From the NCBI RefSeq assembly GCF_040639655.1, contig NZ_JBFAAI010000001.1, positions 558,001-622,000 on the forward strand: a DNA stretch of 64,000 nucleotides, in the 5' to 3' direction. Source of the stretch: Actinoplanes sp040639655. GTDB taxonomy: Bacteria > Actinomycetota > Actinomycetes > Mycobacteriales > Micromonosporaceae. Each line of letters begins with the position of its first letter. Position 1 is the stretch's first letter. A program made the position numbers and the translations under genes. Positions 15,659 through 24,914 of this stretch are shown piece by piece. The notes below the pieces were generated by a model that saw only the letters and a program-made list of their open reading frames with translations, did not search any database and was not told the DNA's origin.

Positions 15659-17091
15659 CCCCGCACCCCCACCCGTACGTTCGTGAACCGGGCCGGCGCC
15701 GCCGGGTGCCCGGTGTGCCCGATCTGGCCGGGCTGCCCCTTGCCGCAGTTGGGTGTGCCCCACGCGATCGTCTCGCTGGAGAGCATGTCCATCGACTGCC
15801 AGAACCGCGGCCCGATGCCGGTGTAGGTCGGGTTGCGCAGCATCCGCCCCAGCTTGCCGTTCTTGATCTCGTAGCCGATCTCGCAGCCGAACTGGAAGTT
15901 GAGCCGCCGGTCGTCGATCGACCAGGACCGGTTGACGTCCATGAACACGCCGTCGTCGGTGGCCGCGATGATCTCGTCGAGGGTGTGCGGGCCCGGCTCC
16001 AGGCCGACGTTCGTCATCCGCACCATCGGCAGGCGGGACCAGCCGTCGGACCGGACGCTGCCCGCGTAGTCCAGGCCGGCGACCGCCGCCGAGTCGCGCC
16101 CGGCCAGCACCCCCACCCACAGGCCGTCGCGGACCGCGTGCCGTTTCGCCGCCGGCGTGCCCTCGTCGTCGAAGCCGAAGCTGCCCAGCGCGCCCGGGAA
16201 GGTGGGGTCGATCGTGATGTTCATCAGCTCGGACCCGTAGCGCAGCGAACCCAGCCGGCTCAGGTCGAGCCAGCTCGTGCCGGCGAACGCGGCCTCCCAG
16301 CCGAGGATCCGGTCAAGTTCGATGGCGTGACCGACCGACTCGTGGATCTGCAGGGCCAGCTGCTCGCCGCCGAGCACCAGGTGCGTCTCGCCGGACGGGC
16401 AGAGCGGCGCGGTCAGCAGTGCCCGGGCCTCCTCGGCCATCCGTGGGGCGTTGCCGACCAGGTCGATCTCGTCGACCAGCTCCCAGCCGCGGGTGCCGAA
16501 CTGACCGCGGTGCGACGGCCAGGACCGGCGCTGCACCTCGCCGTCGCCGATGGCGATCGCCGTGACACCGGCGCCGCACTCGCGGATGTGCTGGTCGATG
16601 CGGTGGCCCTCGCTCGAGGCGAACCACTTGCGGGTGTCCCAGATCGCGTAGTTGGCCTCGGCCACGTCGGCGCCGGCGGCCTTCGCCGCGGCGGTCGCCC
16701 GGACCAGCAGGTCGCCCTTGTCGGAGAGCGGAACGCTCAGCGGATCGATCACGCAGTCGCTGGCCCAGCTCGCGGTCACGGCCGGGGACGGCATCAGGTC
16801 GGCCGGCGGGCCCGGGACCGCGGCGCTCGCGGCGGCGATCTGAGCGGCGCGTCTCCCGGCCGCACGGGCGGAGGGTTCGGAAAGATCGGGTACGGCGTAG
16901 AAGCCCCAGCTGGAGCCGACCAGGGCCCGCACTCCCAGCCCGGAACTCTCGTCGAAGCCGAGGTCCTCGACGTCGCCGTCACGGGCCGACATGGTCTCGG
17001 ATCGTCTGATCATCACCCTGGCGTCGGCATAGCGGGCGCCCGCGTCGAGTGCGGCCTGCACCGCCGCCCCCGCCTCATCGAAGTGGGTCAT
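15655..17091 (-). CDS. tldD: TldD-type zinc metalloprotease
   Basis: 478 aa. The zinc motif HESVGH (HExxxH) lies near residue 256. Family landmarks follow: FGFDDEGTPA, the DGLWVGVLAGR loop, and a C-terminal ..CGKGQPGQ segment whose Cys is the likely third metal ligand. With TldE it forms a cylindrical heterodimer that takes in unfolded peptides. The two genes are coupled and stand apart from the sdh operon. No precursor-peptide gene was found nearby, so housekeeping proteolysis is as likely as peptide maturation. Confidence 0.9.
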   Translation of the reverse strand: MTHFDEAGAAVQAALDAGARYADARVMIRRSETMSARDGDVEDLGFDESSGLGVRALVGSSWGFYAVPDLSEPSARAAGRRAAQIAAASAAVPGPPADLMPSPAVTASWASDCVIDPLSVPLSDKGDLLVRATAAAKAAGADVAEANYAIWDTRKWFASSEGHRIDQHIRECGAGVTAIAIGDGEVQRRSWPSHRGQFGTRGWELVDEIDLVGNAPRMAEEARALLTAPLCPSGETHLVLGGEQLALQIHESVGHAIELDRILGWEAAFAGTSWLDLSRLGSLRYGSELMNITIDPTFPGALGSFGFDDEGTPAAKRHAVRDGLWVGVLAGRDSAAVAGLDYAGSVRSDGWSRLPMVRMTNVGLEPGPHTLDEIIAATDDGVFMDVNRSWSIDDRRLNFQFGCEIGYEIKNGKLGRMLRNPTYTGIGPRFWQSMDMLSSETIAWGTPNCGKGQPGQIGHTGHPAAPARFTNVRVGVRG

Positions 17092-17122
17092 GACCCGACC
17101 CTATGCGCCGGGTGCGACAGTT

Positions 17123-17677
17123 TCAGCGAGGCGGCAGCAGATCCGCCGGATCGATGGTCACGGCCACGGGCTCGGTCAGCTCCAGCAACTCGCCCGGGGC
17201 GGCCTTGGCATGCTCCGAGTACCTGTCACCGTCCAGCCGGTAGAGGTGGAAGGACTCGGTCCGGGGATCGATCAGCAGGTACCACGGGATTCCTGCCTCC
17301 GCGTAGAAGCGCATTTTCCGGACCGTGTCGGTCGACGCGTTCGACGGCGAGACGACCTCGAAGATCAGCTTCACCACGGTGGCGTCGGACACCGATTCCT
17401 GAAAGTTGACCTCCGTGGTGACGGCGAAGTCGGGGATGCGAATGTGGCCGGTCCGGAGACGGACGCCGATTCCTGGAAACGCGTACAACCCGGCTTCGCG
17501 TGCCACGGCGTGCAACAGGGCTTGGAGGCCCCCGACGATGTGCTGGTGCCCGATTGTCGGGGGTGGGCTCACTTCCAGGCTCCCGTCGAAAAGCTCGATT
17601 CGCTCGGGCGTTTCGCCGATGGCCAGATACTCCGACTCGGTCCAGTGACGGTCTTCGAGGTGGAGGGCAGTCGTCAT
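17123..17677 (-). CDS. Uma2-family PD-(D/E)XK nuclease-fold protein
   Basis: 184 aa from the ATG at 17677, preceded by GGGAGA; the longer open frame has no site. Typical Uma2 features: ERIELFDGSLEVSPPPTIGHQ at the N-terminus, RIPDFAV (the catalytic Asp), LIFEVVSPSNASTDTVRKMRFY (Glu and Lys of the PD-(D/E)XK core) and GIPWYLLIDPR. Uma2 proteins are abundant in actinomycetes and cyanobacteria and their roles are largely unknown. It lies 68 bases past the truncated S9-like gene and 31 bases before the tldD start. Confidence 0.82.
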   Translation of the reverse strand: MTTALHLEDRHWTESEYLAIGETPERIELFDGSLEVSPPPTIGHQHIVGGLQALLHAVAREAGLYAFPGIGVRLRTGHIRIPDFAVTTEVNFQESVSDATVVKLIFEVVSPSNASTDTVRKMRFYAEAGIPWYLLIDPRTESFHLYRLDGDRYSEHAKAAPGELLELTEPVAVTIDPADLLPPR

Positions 17678-17745
17678 GGCGTCTCCCGGGTTGTCGGACG
17701 ACCATAGTCGCATGCGATCATGCTCCATGACAACCTCCCTGGTGA

Positions 17746-19506
17746 CTACCACCCCTGCAGGAAGGTTAGCTCCTCGTGGAAGGTCGCGGCCGGACACGAC
17801 GGGAAGCCGTCCAGCTCCGCGCCGACCAGCAGCACGTCCGGGGACGACCCGGCCTCACGCAGCGAGTGGTGGGAGTAGACGTCCGGTGAGTCGGCCCGGT
17901 CACCCAGATAGCGCTCCGCGACCGGTGCCGGGACCTGCGCCCAGTCGGTGACCGGCCGCCGGGCCACCGCACGGTGGAACTCCTCCGGCCGGCGCAGCAC
18001 GGCGAGTGCGGCCAGCCATCCGCCCAGCCCGGTGCCGAGCACCGCGACCCGGCCCAGGTCCAGGTCCGGATGCTTGCCGTGCAGGGCCCGCAAGGCGTCG
18101 GCCTGATCGCTCAGCACCACGTCGGCGAGCCGCCGGTACACCGCCTTCTCGAAGCTGGGCGCCACCCCGGGCGTACCGCGGGAATCGACGCTGACCACCA
18201 CGAACCCGGAGTCGGCGAACCGCTGTCGTTCCCGCCACGCCGCCGGGTCCGCAAGGATCTGCTGGTGTCCCGGCCCGTCGCCCAGGGTGAGCAGTACCGG
18301 AAGCCGGGTCCCGCCGACATGTCCGGTGGGGTAAAGGACCGCCGACGGCAGCTGCCGGTCGGTGACCCGTCCGAACACCGTGCGAAGTCCGCCGGACGCC
18401 TCGGGCCGGTCCGACCGCAGCGTGATCACCCGGTCGCCGTGCCATACCCGGTTGCCGGCGACCATCACGTCCCCGCCGACGGTGACGCGGTCGTCGCCGG
18501 TCAGCACCGCGACCCGGGTGACCTCCGGCCCGCCGCCACCGAGCGACGTGCGTACGCGCAGCACCTCGCGGACCGCTGGGTCGCCCATGCTGCCCTCGAC
18601 GATCAGGTCCGGCGCCCCGGCCGGGCCGCCCTCGCGGGGCAGTGTCCCGGCCACCCGGCGCACGTAGAGGCCGGGCGGCGTCAGCAGGCTGCCGTCGGCG
18701 AAGAGGCAGCGGGCGTCGAACCCGTCGTGCGCCAGTTCGCCGCCGACCAGCACCCGGCCGTCCGGCAGGTGCCGTGGCGTGCCCGGGATCGGCTCCACCC
18801 AGCGGGCGTCGGCCAGTTCGGCGTGCACCTGCGTCTCACCGGTGCGCGGATCGATCGAGAGGACGAGGCCGTGCTGCTGCATCCGGCGCAGGACGGTGAT
18901 CAGCGGGCCACCGCCGGCCCAGCGGACCTGGGCCAGGTGCGGATAGGTCTCCCGGTCCCAGTGGACGTCCACCCAGCCGTGATCCAGATCGAGCAGATGC
19001 AGGCTCACCGTCCGGGCGCTGCGCACGGCCAGGATCTGCGACCCGTCCGGAGACCACCACCATCCCCGGGTACGCCCGAACTCGCCCGCGTGAGTCCCCG
19101 GCATCCCCCACGAGATCGTCCCGCCGTGCTCGCGCCACGCGTTGCCCGGTTCGCCGGCCAGCAGCCGGTCGCCCTCCGCCCCGGTGACGTGCAGTGACGC
19201 CGCGCCGTCCGGATCGGTCACGTACGCGATGGCACCGCCGAGCGGGTCGGGCCGGGCATCGAAGGCGGGCCCGGCGGCCGGCACCTCGGTGATCGTGCCG
19301 GTGGCCAGGTCGGCCCGAAACAACCGGCCGTCGCGGAGCACGGCGGCGATCCGGGCGTCGCGGTCGGTCGCGTACGAGTCGACCGGCCCGTCCGCGACCC
19401 GGCGTTCGACCCCGGCGGGGAGGTCCAGCTGCCAGAGTCCGGACGAGCGGAGGAACACGACTCGGGCACCATCGGCCCCGACGGTCACGGCGTACGGATG
19501 CTCCAC
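17746..19506 (-). CDS. S9 prolyl-oligopeptidase-like protein, catalytic residues missing
   Basis: 586 aa from a GTG at 19506. The N-terminal two thirds look like a DPP-IV-type propeller (WWWSPDGSQILAVRS), and the rest like an alpha/beta-hydrolase (VVVSVDSRGTPG). Where active enzymes have G-W-S-Y-G-G, this one reads GTGLGG, so the nucleophile Ser is Gly. The acidic residue may survive in AELDG, but the protein stops at FLQGW, before the usual catalytic His. Other frames downstream do not restore it. It is a pseudoenzyme or decaying gene. It is divergent from mshB, whose control region it shares. Confidence 0.75.
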   Translation of the reverse strand: MEHPYAVTVGADGARVVFLRSSGLWQLDLPAGVERRVADGPVDSYATDRDARIAAVLRDGRLFRADLATGTITEVPAAGPAFDARPDPLGGAIAYVTDPDGAASLHVTGAEGDRLLAGEPGNAWREHGGTISWGMPGTHAGEFGRTRGWWWSPDGSQILAVRSARTVSLHLLDLDHGWVDVHWDRETYPHLAQVRWAGGGPLITVLRRMQQHGLVLSIDPRTGETQVHAELADARWVEPIPGTPRHLPDGRVLVGGELAHDGFDARCLFADGSLLTPPGLYVRRVAGTLPREGGPAGAPDLIVEGSMGDPAVREVLRVRTSLGGGGPEVTRVAVLTGDDRVTVGGDVMVAGNRVWHGDRVITLRSDRPEASGGLRTVFGRVTDRQLPSAVLYPTGHVGGTRLPVLLTLGDGPGHQQILADPAAWRERQRFADSGFVVVSVDSRGTPGVAPSFEKAVYRRLADVVLSDQADALRALHGKHPDLDLGRVAVLGTGLGGWLAALAVLRRPEEFHRAVARRPVTDWAQVPAPVAERYLGDRADSPDVYSHHSLREAGSSPDVLLVGAELDGFPSCPAATFHEELTFLQGW

Positions 19507-19599
19507 GCCCCCAGCATCGCCGATCGGGGGCGACTCGCGCCGGGCAAACCGCGGGCTGGTGAGCCGAACCTGTCGGTGGTCGCGCGTACAGTATCCGCC

Positions 19600-20478
19600 G
19601 TGACTGAAGAGTTGCCCGCCCGCCGCCTGCTGCTGGTCCACGCGCACCCCGACGACGAGGTGATCGGCACCGGGGCCACCATGGCGCACTACGTCTCCTC
19701 CGGCGCCCACGTGACCTTGGTGACCTGCACCCTCGGTGAGGAGGGTGAGATCCACGTGCCGGCTCTGGAGCAGCTCGGCGCCGCGCACTCCGACCAGCTC
19801 GGCGGTTACCGCCTCGTCGAGTGGGAGCGGGCCTGTGCCGCGCTGGGCGTCACCGACCACCGGATGCTCGGCGGGGTCGGCCGCTACCGCGACTCCGGCA
19901 TGATGGGCCTGCCGACCAACGAGCACCCACGCGCCTTCTGGGGCGCCGACGTGGACGCCGCGGCCGCCCACCTGGTCGAGATCATGCGGGAGATCCGCCC
20001 GCAGGTGATGATCACCTACGACGAGAACGGCTTCTACGGCCACCCCGACCACATCCAGGCGCACCGGGTCGCGATGCGGGCCGCCGAGCTGGCCGGCGAG
20101 CACGGCCCGGCGAAGATCTACTGGACGGCCATGCCGCTGAGTGTGCTGCTCGACGGCATGGAGGCGTTCCGCGACTCGGAGAGCAACCCGTTCGCCGACG
20201 TGGAGAAGGTCGACGATCTGCCGTTCGGCACGCCCGACGAGGAGATCGCGGCCCGCATCGACGGCACCGACCACTACGCGAAGAAGACCGTGGCGATGCG
20301 CGCCCACGCCACCCAGATCCCGGACAACTCCTGGCTGTACGGGATCGCCGGCGACTTCGGCGGCGAGTTCATGGGCGTGGAGTACTACACCCTCGTCAAG
20401 GGTGAGCGCGGCACCGGCTCGGGCCCGTTCAACTGGGAGGACGACCTGTTCAGCGGCCTGGACGTGGCGGAGAGATGA
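19600..20478 (+). CDS. mshB: N-acetyl-glucosaminyl-inositol deacetylase (mycothiol biosynthesis)
   Basis: 292 aa from GTG at 19600. The LmbE/PIG-L zinc motif AHPDDE is at residues 15-20, and YGHPDHIQAH near residue 146 adds the second histidine site. Length and sequence fit MshB, which deacetylates GlcNAc-Ins to GlcN-Ins in mycothiol synthesis; the paralogue Mca (mycothiol S-conjugate amidase) is the main alternative. A TACAGT box seven bases before the GTG suggests leaderless transcription. The stop overlaps the next start (ATGA). The mycoredoxin at 55680 shows the cell uses mycothiol. Confidence 0.88.
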   Translation: MTEELPARRLLLVHAHPDDEVIGTGATMAHYVSSGAHVTLVTCTLGEEGEIHVPALEQLGAAHSDQLGGYRLVEWERACAALGVTDHRMLGGVGRYRDSGMMGLPTNEHPRAFWGADVDAAAAHLVEIMREIRPQVMITYDENGFYGHPDHIQAHRVAMRAAELAGEHGPAKIYWTAMPLSVLLDGMEAFRDSESNPFADVEKVDDLPFGTPDEEIAARIDGTDHYAKKTVAMRAHATQIPDNSWLYGIAGDFGGEFMGVEYYTLVKGERGTGSGPFNWEDDLFSGLDVAER

Positions 20479-21005
20479 CCGGGCCGGAGGCAGCGCCCGA
20501 GACCGTGCCGGTTCCCGGGCCGTGGCCCGCGACCGGCGAGCCGGCCGCCGAGCCGTGGGCCGGCTGGGACACCGTCATCCGGGCGGCCGGAGTCAGCATC
20601 TCGATCATCGCCACGCTGGTCACCGCGTTCCTCGAGCTGGAGCTGAGCGCGCTGCGGATCGGCGCGATCGGTGCCCTGCTCGACGGCCGCTCGCCGTACG
20701 AGGGGAGTGGTGCCCCGCTGCCGCTGGCCGTCCCGCTGACGGTCGTGGCGAACCTGGGGATCGTCTGGTTCGCGGTGACCACGACCGGCCGGCGCTGGGC
20801 GGCCGGCCCACCGTGGGCGCTGTGGACGCTGATCATGCTGATCGCCGCGAGCACCCGCACGGCCGAGGGCGACTACCTGCTCGGTGGGCAGAACTGGGTG
20901 GCCCTGGTGACGATCCTGGTCGGCAGCCTGACCTTCGCGGTGTACGGGTATCAGCTGATCCTGAGCCCGCTGAAGAAAACCAGCGAACTCACAGGCAGCG
21001 TCTAG
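20475..21005 (+). CDS. Conserved membrane protein next to mshB
   Basis: 176 aa. A Pro/Glu/Ala-rich N-terminal arm of about 30 residues is followed by four hydrophobic segments (near 35-55, 80-100, 112-125 and 140-160). It overlaps the mshB stop by four bases and is certainly co-transcribed with it. M. tuberculosis has a small membrane protein (Rv1171) in the same position after mshB, from memory. No function can be assigned; the context suggests a link to mycothiol or simply conserved order. Confidence 0.75.
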   Translation: MTGPEAAPETVPVPGPWPATGEPAAEPWAGWDTVIRAAGVSISIIATLVTAFLELELSALRIGAIGALLDGRSPYEGSGAPLPLAVPLTVVANLGIVWFAVTTTGRRWAAGPPWALWTLIMLIAASTRTAEGDYLLGGQNWVALVTILVGSLTFAVYGYQLILSPLKKTSELTGSV

Positions 21006-21071
21006 GAATCAACGCGCACCATCCGCCAAGATGACCGGAGAAATTCACGGTGCTCTTCGGAGGAGAACAAG

Positions 21072-21542
21072 ATGAGGGAGCAGCGCTGGTTCCGGATCGC
21101 GGTGCTGGCCGTCGCCCTGTTCGCGGTCAACGTGGTCGCCCGGCTGGTGATCAGGTTCAGCAGCGACGACGCCGGCAGCGGTACACAGGGGCTGGCCTCG
21201 ATCGTCATGTTCGCGGTGATCGCGGTGGTCCTCGGTGCGCTCACGTTCGTCCGCTCGCAGCGGGAGAGGCCGAGTGTCTGGCTGCCCGACATCGGGTTGG
21301 GCGCGCTCGGGGGAATGGCCCTGACCGTCCTGGTGGGACCGTTCGTCAGTGGTCGCGGCCCGTTCGCGAACGGCGCGGGTGACTTCTTCGCGCAGATCTG
21401 GCTCTACGCGGCATGCGCGATCGCGGGCACGGTGATCGGCTACTGGATCGCCGTGATCCTCGGCCGCGACTACCGCTCCAAGGCGCTGAAGGCGTACACC
21501 GAGGCCCGTAAGGTCCGCCCCCGCCGGGTCGTCGGCCGCTGA
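21072..21542 (+). CDS. Small four-helix membrane protein, unknown
   Basis: 156 aa with a GGAGGAGAACAAG ribosome site before the ATG. Four hydrophobic segments are visible (MREQRWFRIAVLAVALFAV; a middle pair; YAACAIAGTVIGYWIAVILG) and a basic cytoplasmic tail (ARKVRPRRVVGR). I do not recognise the family. It follows the mshB pair with a 66-base gap, in the same direction, and may share the transcript. It converges on the GNAT gene at 21552. Confidence 0.65.
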   Translation: MREQRWFRIAVLAVALFAVNVVARLVIRFSSDDAGSGTQGLASIVMFAVIAVVLGALTFVRSQRERPSVWLPDIGLGALGGMALTVLVGPFVSGRGPFANGAGDFFAQIWLYAACAIAGTVIGYWIAVILGRDYRSKALKAYTEARKVRPRRVVGR

Positions 21543-21551
21543 GGCGAGCCG

Positions 21552-22517
21552 CTATCCCTCGACCGGCGCCTGCCTGGTCAGATAGGTGTGGTGGGTGCTG
21601 AACCCGAGCCGGCCGTACAGCGCCACGGCTGCCGTGTTCCGCTCCTCCACCTGCAGGTATGCGCGTGTCGCGCCGCGCTGCGCAGCCCACTGCGCCAGGC
21701 CTCGCACGACGTGCTGGCCGAGGCCGCGCCGGCGGGCGGCCGGTGCGGTCTGCACCAGTGAGACGCCGAGCCAGCGGTCCGGCCCGCTGACCGCGCCGCG
21801 GGCCACCGCGAGCAGTTCGCCGTCACTGTCACGGACGTGGGCGAACACCCGGTCCGGCACTCCGTTCAGGATGGTCCGGGCCGCTGCCGGCAGGCCGCCC
21901 TTGTGATCGGCGACCATCGCGTACCAGTCGTCGCCACCCGAGTCGGCCAGGTCGACCGGTGGCAGGTCGGTGCGGGCCGGGACGGCCAGGATCGGCGCGA
22001 GCGCGGCGGTCTGCACCAGGGTCAGCGGGCGGCTGGTCCATCCGCGTTCGTCGAGGGTCGCGTTGACCGGGGCGGCGAGCGGCATCGGTGCGTTGATCAG
22101 AGGGTGCTGGCCGCGTTCGCCGTACCACTTGACGACCGCGTCGATGGCCGCGTCGAGCGGCCGGTCCGGGTCACCGACGGCGAGAGCCGAGTTGGCCCGG
22201 CCGGTCCAGTTCTCCGCGGCGCGCAGGAGCCAGCCACCCAACCGGCCGCGGACCGGGGCCGGCCAGGCCTCGTCGGCGGCGAGTTCCAGGGCGATCACGG
22301 CGGCGGCGCTGGGCCGGCGTGCCGGGGGCACCCGCTTGGCCCGGTGCACCTCACGCAGGGGCACGCGCAGGGTGCCCTTGTCGGTGGCTAGTGTGAGATC
22401 GGTCTCCGTGAGGTCCACAAGCTCGCCGAGCGCGTCCGTGAAGAGCGTCCTGCCCCCGGTTACGCCTACAATTCGCCGTACCACCACCCGGTGTCCCACA
22501 TCCTGCTGTCGGAGCAC
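21552..22517 (-). CDS. GNAT acetyltransferase with N-terminal extension
   Basis: 321 aa. The C-terminal third is a GNAT domain: VQTAPAARRRGLGQHVVRGL is the acetyl-CoA loop, and YLQVEERNTAAVALYGRLGF is the classic end. The first 75 or so residues look like a small beta-rich domain (VGHRVVVRRIVGVTGGRTLF), and the middle is probably a degenerate second GNAT half. The two-lobed form recalls MshD, which completes mycothiol, but the extra domain makes that doubtful. It is divergent from fdxA, with an 83-base gap. Confidence 0.75.
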   Translation of the reverse strand: MLRQQDVGHRVVVRRIVGVTGGRTLFTDALGELVDLTETDLTLATDKGTLRVPLREVHRAKRVPPARRPSAAAVIALELAADEAWPAPVRGRLGGWLLRAAENWTGRANSALAVGDPDRPLDAAIDAVVKWYGERGQHPLINAPMPLAAPVNATLDERGWTSRPLTLVQTAALAPILAVPARTDLPPVDLADSGGDDWYAMVADHKGGLPAAARTILNGVPDRVFAHVRDSDGELLAVARGAVSGPDRWLGVSLVQTAPAARRRGLGQHVVRGLAQWAAQRGATRAYLQVEERNTAAVALYGRLGFSTHHTYLTRQAPVEG

Positions 22518-22600
22518 GCATTACCTCCTTCGGCGGGAATACTAGGCTCTGCAATTTGTCGTCGGCGGTTCCCGCGGCGTGGCTTTGAAGGGAAAGACCC

Positions 22601-22927
22601 GTGACCTACATCATCGCTGAGCCCTGCGTCGATGTTCTCGACAAGGCATGCATCGAGGAATGCCCGGTCGACTGCATCTATGAGGGCAACCGGATGCTCT
22701 ACATCCACCCCGATGAGTGCGTCGACTGCGGAGCCTGTGAGCCGGTCTGCCCGGTGGAGGCGATCTTCTACGAGGACGACGTCCCGGAGCAGTGGAAGGA
22801 CTACACCAACGCGAACTACGAGTTCTTCGAGGATCTCGGTTCGCCCGGTGGCGCCTCCAAGGTCGGCAAGATCGACAAGGACACCCCGTTCGTGCTGTCC
22901 CAGCCGCCGCGCGGGGACGCACACTGA
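22601..22927 (+). CDS. fdxA: 7Fe/8Fe-type ferredoxin
   Basis: 108 aa from GTG, with GAAGGGAAAG upstream. Two cysteine groups are visible: CVDVLDKACIEECPVDC in the N-terminal half and CVDCGACEPVC followed by PVEAIF. The spacing fits a [3Fe-4S]/[4Fe-4S] ferredoxin of the FdxA/FdxC type common in actinobacteria. It carries low-potential electrons in the cytoplasm. The dapC gene begins five bases beyond its stop, a pairing also seen in mycobacteria (Rv1177-Rv1178, from memory). Confidence 0.93.
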   Translation: MTYIIAEPCVDVLDKACIEECPVDCIYEGNRMLYIHPDECVDCGACEPVCPVEAIFYEDDVPEQWKDYTNANYEFFEDLGSPGGASKVGKIDKDTPFVLSQPPRGDAH

Positions 22928-22932
22928 GCGCC

Positions 22933-24021
22933 TTGTCGTCGGCGCTGCCGGACTTCCCCTGGGACCTGCTGGAGCCGGCCAAGGCGCTTGCCGCGGCCCA
23001 TCCGGACGGCATCGTGGACCTGTCGGTCGGCACCCCGGTCGACCCGGTCCCGGCGTCCGTCCGGCAGGCTCTCGCGGACGCCTCCGACTCGCCCGGCTAC
23101 CCGCTGACCGCCGGCACCCCGCAGTTGCGTGCCGCGATCGCCGGCTGGCTGGCCCGGGAGTGCCGGGCCGGCGGTGATCTCGGCGTGCTGCCGACGATCG
23201 GTTCCAAGGAGCTGGTGGCCTGGCTGCCCACGCTGCTCGGCGTCGGCCCCGGCGATGTCGTCGTCATCCCGTCCGTCTGCTACCCGACGTACGAGGTGGG
23301 CGCGCGCCTGGCCGGCGCCGAGGTGGTCCGGTCGGACTCGCTGACCGCGATCGGCCCCGACCGCCGGGTCAAGCTGATCTGGATCAACTCACCGTCCAAC
23401 CCGACCGGCCGCGTGCTCCCCGCCGAGCACCTGCGCAAGGTCGTCGACTGGGGCCGCGAGCGCGGCGTCACCGTGGTCAGCGACGAGTGCTACGTGTCGC
23501 TCGGCTGGGAGACGACTCCGGTCTCCGTGCTCGCCGACGAGGTGACCGGCGGCGACTACACCGGTGTGCTGGCCGTGCACTCGCTCTCCAAGCGCTCCAA
23601 CCTGGCCGGTTACCGTGCCGGGTTCGTCGCCGGTGACCCGGCCCTGACCGGTGAGCTGCTCGCGGTGCGCAAGCACGCCGGCATGATCGTCCCAGCGCCG
23701 GTGCAGGCCGCCATGGTGGCCGCGCTGACCGACGAGGCGCACGTGACCCAGCAGCGTGAACGCTACGCGGCCCGTCGCGAGATCCTGCGATCCGCGCTGG
23801 CCAAGGCCGGTTTCGAGATCAGCTGGTCGGAGGCGGGCCTCTACCTGTGGGCGACCCGCGACGAGGACTGCTGGGCGACCGTCGACCGGCTCGCCCGGCT
23901 CGGCATCCTCGCCGCACCGGGTGCCTTCTACGGCCCGGCCGCCGCGAAACACGTACGGATCGCCCTGACCGCGACGGACGAGCGGGTGTCGGCGGCGGCC
24001 GGCCGCCTCACAGCGATCTGA
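22933..24021 (+). CDS. dapC: Succinyldiaminopimelate transaminase
   Basis: 362 aa from a TTG at 22933, the first plausible start after the fdxA stop; upstream extension would run through fdxA. Fold-type I aminotransferase with WINSPSNPTGRVLP near residue 155, SDECYVSLGW near 182 and the PLP lysine in HSLSKRSNLAGYRAGF. The family makes N-succinyl-LL-2,6-diaminopimelate in the succinylase branch of lysine and peptidoglycan synthesis. dapD and dapE, the steps on either side, are 9 to 10 kb downstream. Confidence 0.85.
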   Translation: MSSALPDFPWDLLEPAKALAAAHPDGIVDLSVGTPVDPVPASVRQALADASDSPGYPLTAGTPQLRAAIAGWLARECRAGGDLGVLPTIGSKELVAWLPTLLGVGPGDVVVIPSVCYPTYEVGARLAGAEVVRSDSLTAIGPDRRVKLIWINSPSNPTGRVLPAEHLRKVVDWGRERGVTVVSDECYVSLGWETTPVSVLADEVTGGDYTGVLAVHSLSKRSNLAGYRAGFVAGDPALTGELLAVRKHAGMIVPAPVQAAMVAALTDEAHVTQQRERYAARREILRSALAKAGFEISWSEAGLYLWATRDEDCWATVDRLARLGILAAPGAFYGPAAAKHVRIALTATDERVSAAAGRLTAI

Positions 24022-24148
24022 GTTTGCGGACTGCGAATATCGACGAGGGATGCCACTCTGTGAACATCGATCTGATGCGACCGGTACTCCTCGATGCGAT
24101 GCGACCTGTGACCATCTCTGAGATGTGACCCGTGAAGGAGTGCCCGCC

Positions 24149-24802
24149 GTGGACAAGACGATCGTGACAGTCCACGGCGAGGCACGCCGTGAGGTTCCAC
24201 CGGAGCAGGCCGTCTTCTCGGTGACGGTGTCCGCCAAGGACCGCGACAAGCCGTCCGTGGTCACCCGTCTCACCCAGCGGGCCGCCGAGGTGAGCGAGAT
24301 CCTGGACCGTTACGGCCCGGCCGTCGAACGCCGGGAGACCGCCGGCCTGCACGTCTACCAGGAGTACCGCCGCCGCGGCGAGCGCAGCGCGATGCACTCG
24401 GGATCGCTCACCACCACGGTGACGGTCGCCGACTTCGACCCGCTCGGCGAGCTGCTGGCGCAACTGGCCTCCGGTGACTCCATCGAGGTCTCCGGCCCCT
24501 GGTGGCGGCTCCGTCCGGGCAGCCGGGCCGGAGCCGACGTGCGCCGTGAGGCAGTCACCGACGCTCTGGACCGGGCCCGGGAGTATGCCGCCGCGGTCGG
24601 TTCCGAGCTGGACCGGATCATCGAGATCTCGGACGCGGAGGCTGCCGAGGGGAACCATCCGATGATGATGCGGGTCGCCGGCGGTGCCGCCGAGGCCGAG
24701 GACGGCGGGGCGGCGTTCGACCTGGACCCGCGCCAGCAGACGGTCGAGGCCCGTGTGCTGCTCCGCGTCACCATCACCGAACCGACGGTCCTGAACGCCT
24801 GA
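24149..24802 (+). CDS. SIMPL-domain (DUF541) protein
   Basis: 217 aa from GTG at 24149, chosen for the GAAGGAG site eight bases upstream; a start at 24125 lacks one. The VTVHGEARREVPPEQAVFSV opening and the repeated beta-alpha pattern are typical of SIMPL/DUF541. No signal peptide is obvious, so this copy may be cytoplasmic. The role of this family is poorly known. The 127-base gap upstream holds only short repeats of GATGCGACC and TGTGACC. Confidence 0.8.
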   Translation: MDKTIVTVHGEARREVPPEQAVFSVTVSAKDRDKPSVVTRLTQRAAEVSEILDRYGPAVERRETAGLHVYQEYRRRGERSAMHSGSLTTTVTVADFDPLGELLAQLASGDSIEVSGPWWRLRPGSRAGADVRREAVTDALDRAREYAAAVGSELDRIIEISDAEAAEGNHPMMMRVAGGAAEAEDGGAAFDLDPRQQTVEARVLLRVTITEPTVLNA

Positions 24803-24830
24803 TCCGCCGAGGCACGCCCGGGAGCCGGAT

Positions 24831-24850
24831 CCGCCGGGACAGCCCGGCGG
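24831..24850 (+). terminator. GC-rich hairpin after the SIMPL gene
   Basis: Arms CCGCCGGG (24831-24838) and CCCGGCGG (24843-24850) around ACAG form a strong stem 28 bases beyond the stop. It is followed by TTCCCTCCCCCC, a pyrimidine-rich but not T-rich tail. Likely a terminator before the DUF4407 gene. Confidence 0.5.
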
Positions 24851-24914
24851 TTCCCTCCCCCCGATCCGCCGAAAACGCCGTCGGGCGGCCGGGGAGTCGG
24901 TAAGACTCGGCAGC

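Noticed and set aside
19507..20307. N-terminal extension of the S9-like gene
   Set aside because: This part of the open frame is antisense to mshB; the propeller sequence begins only after the GTG at 19506.
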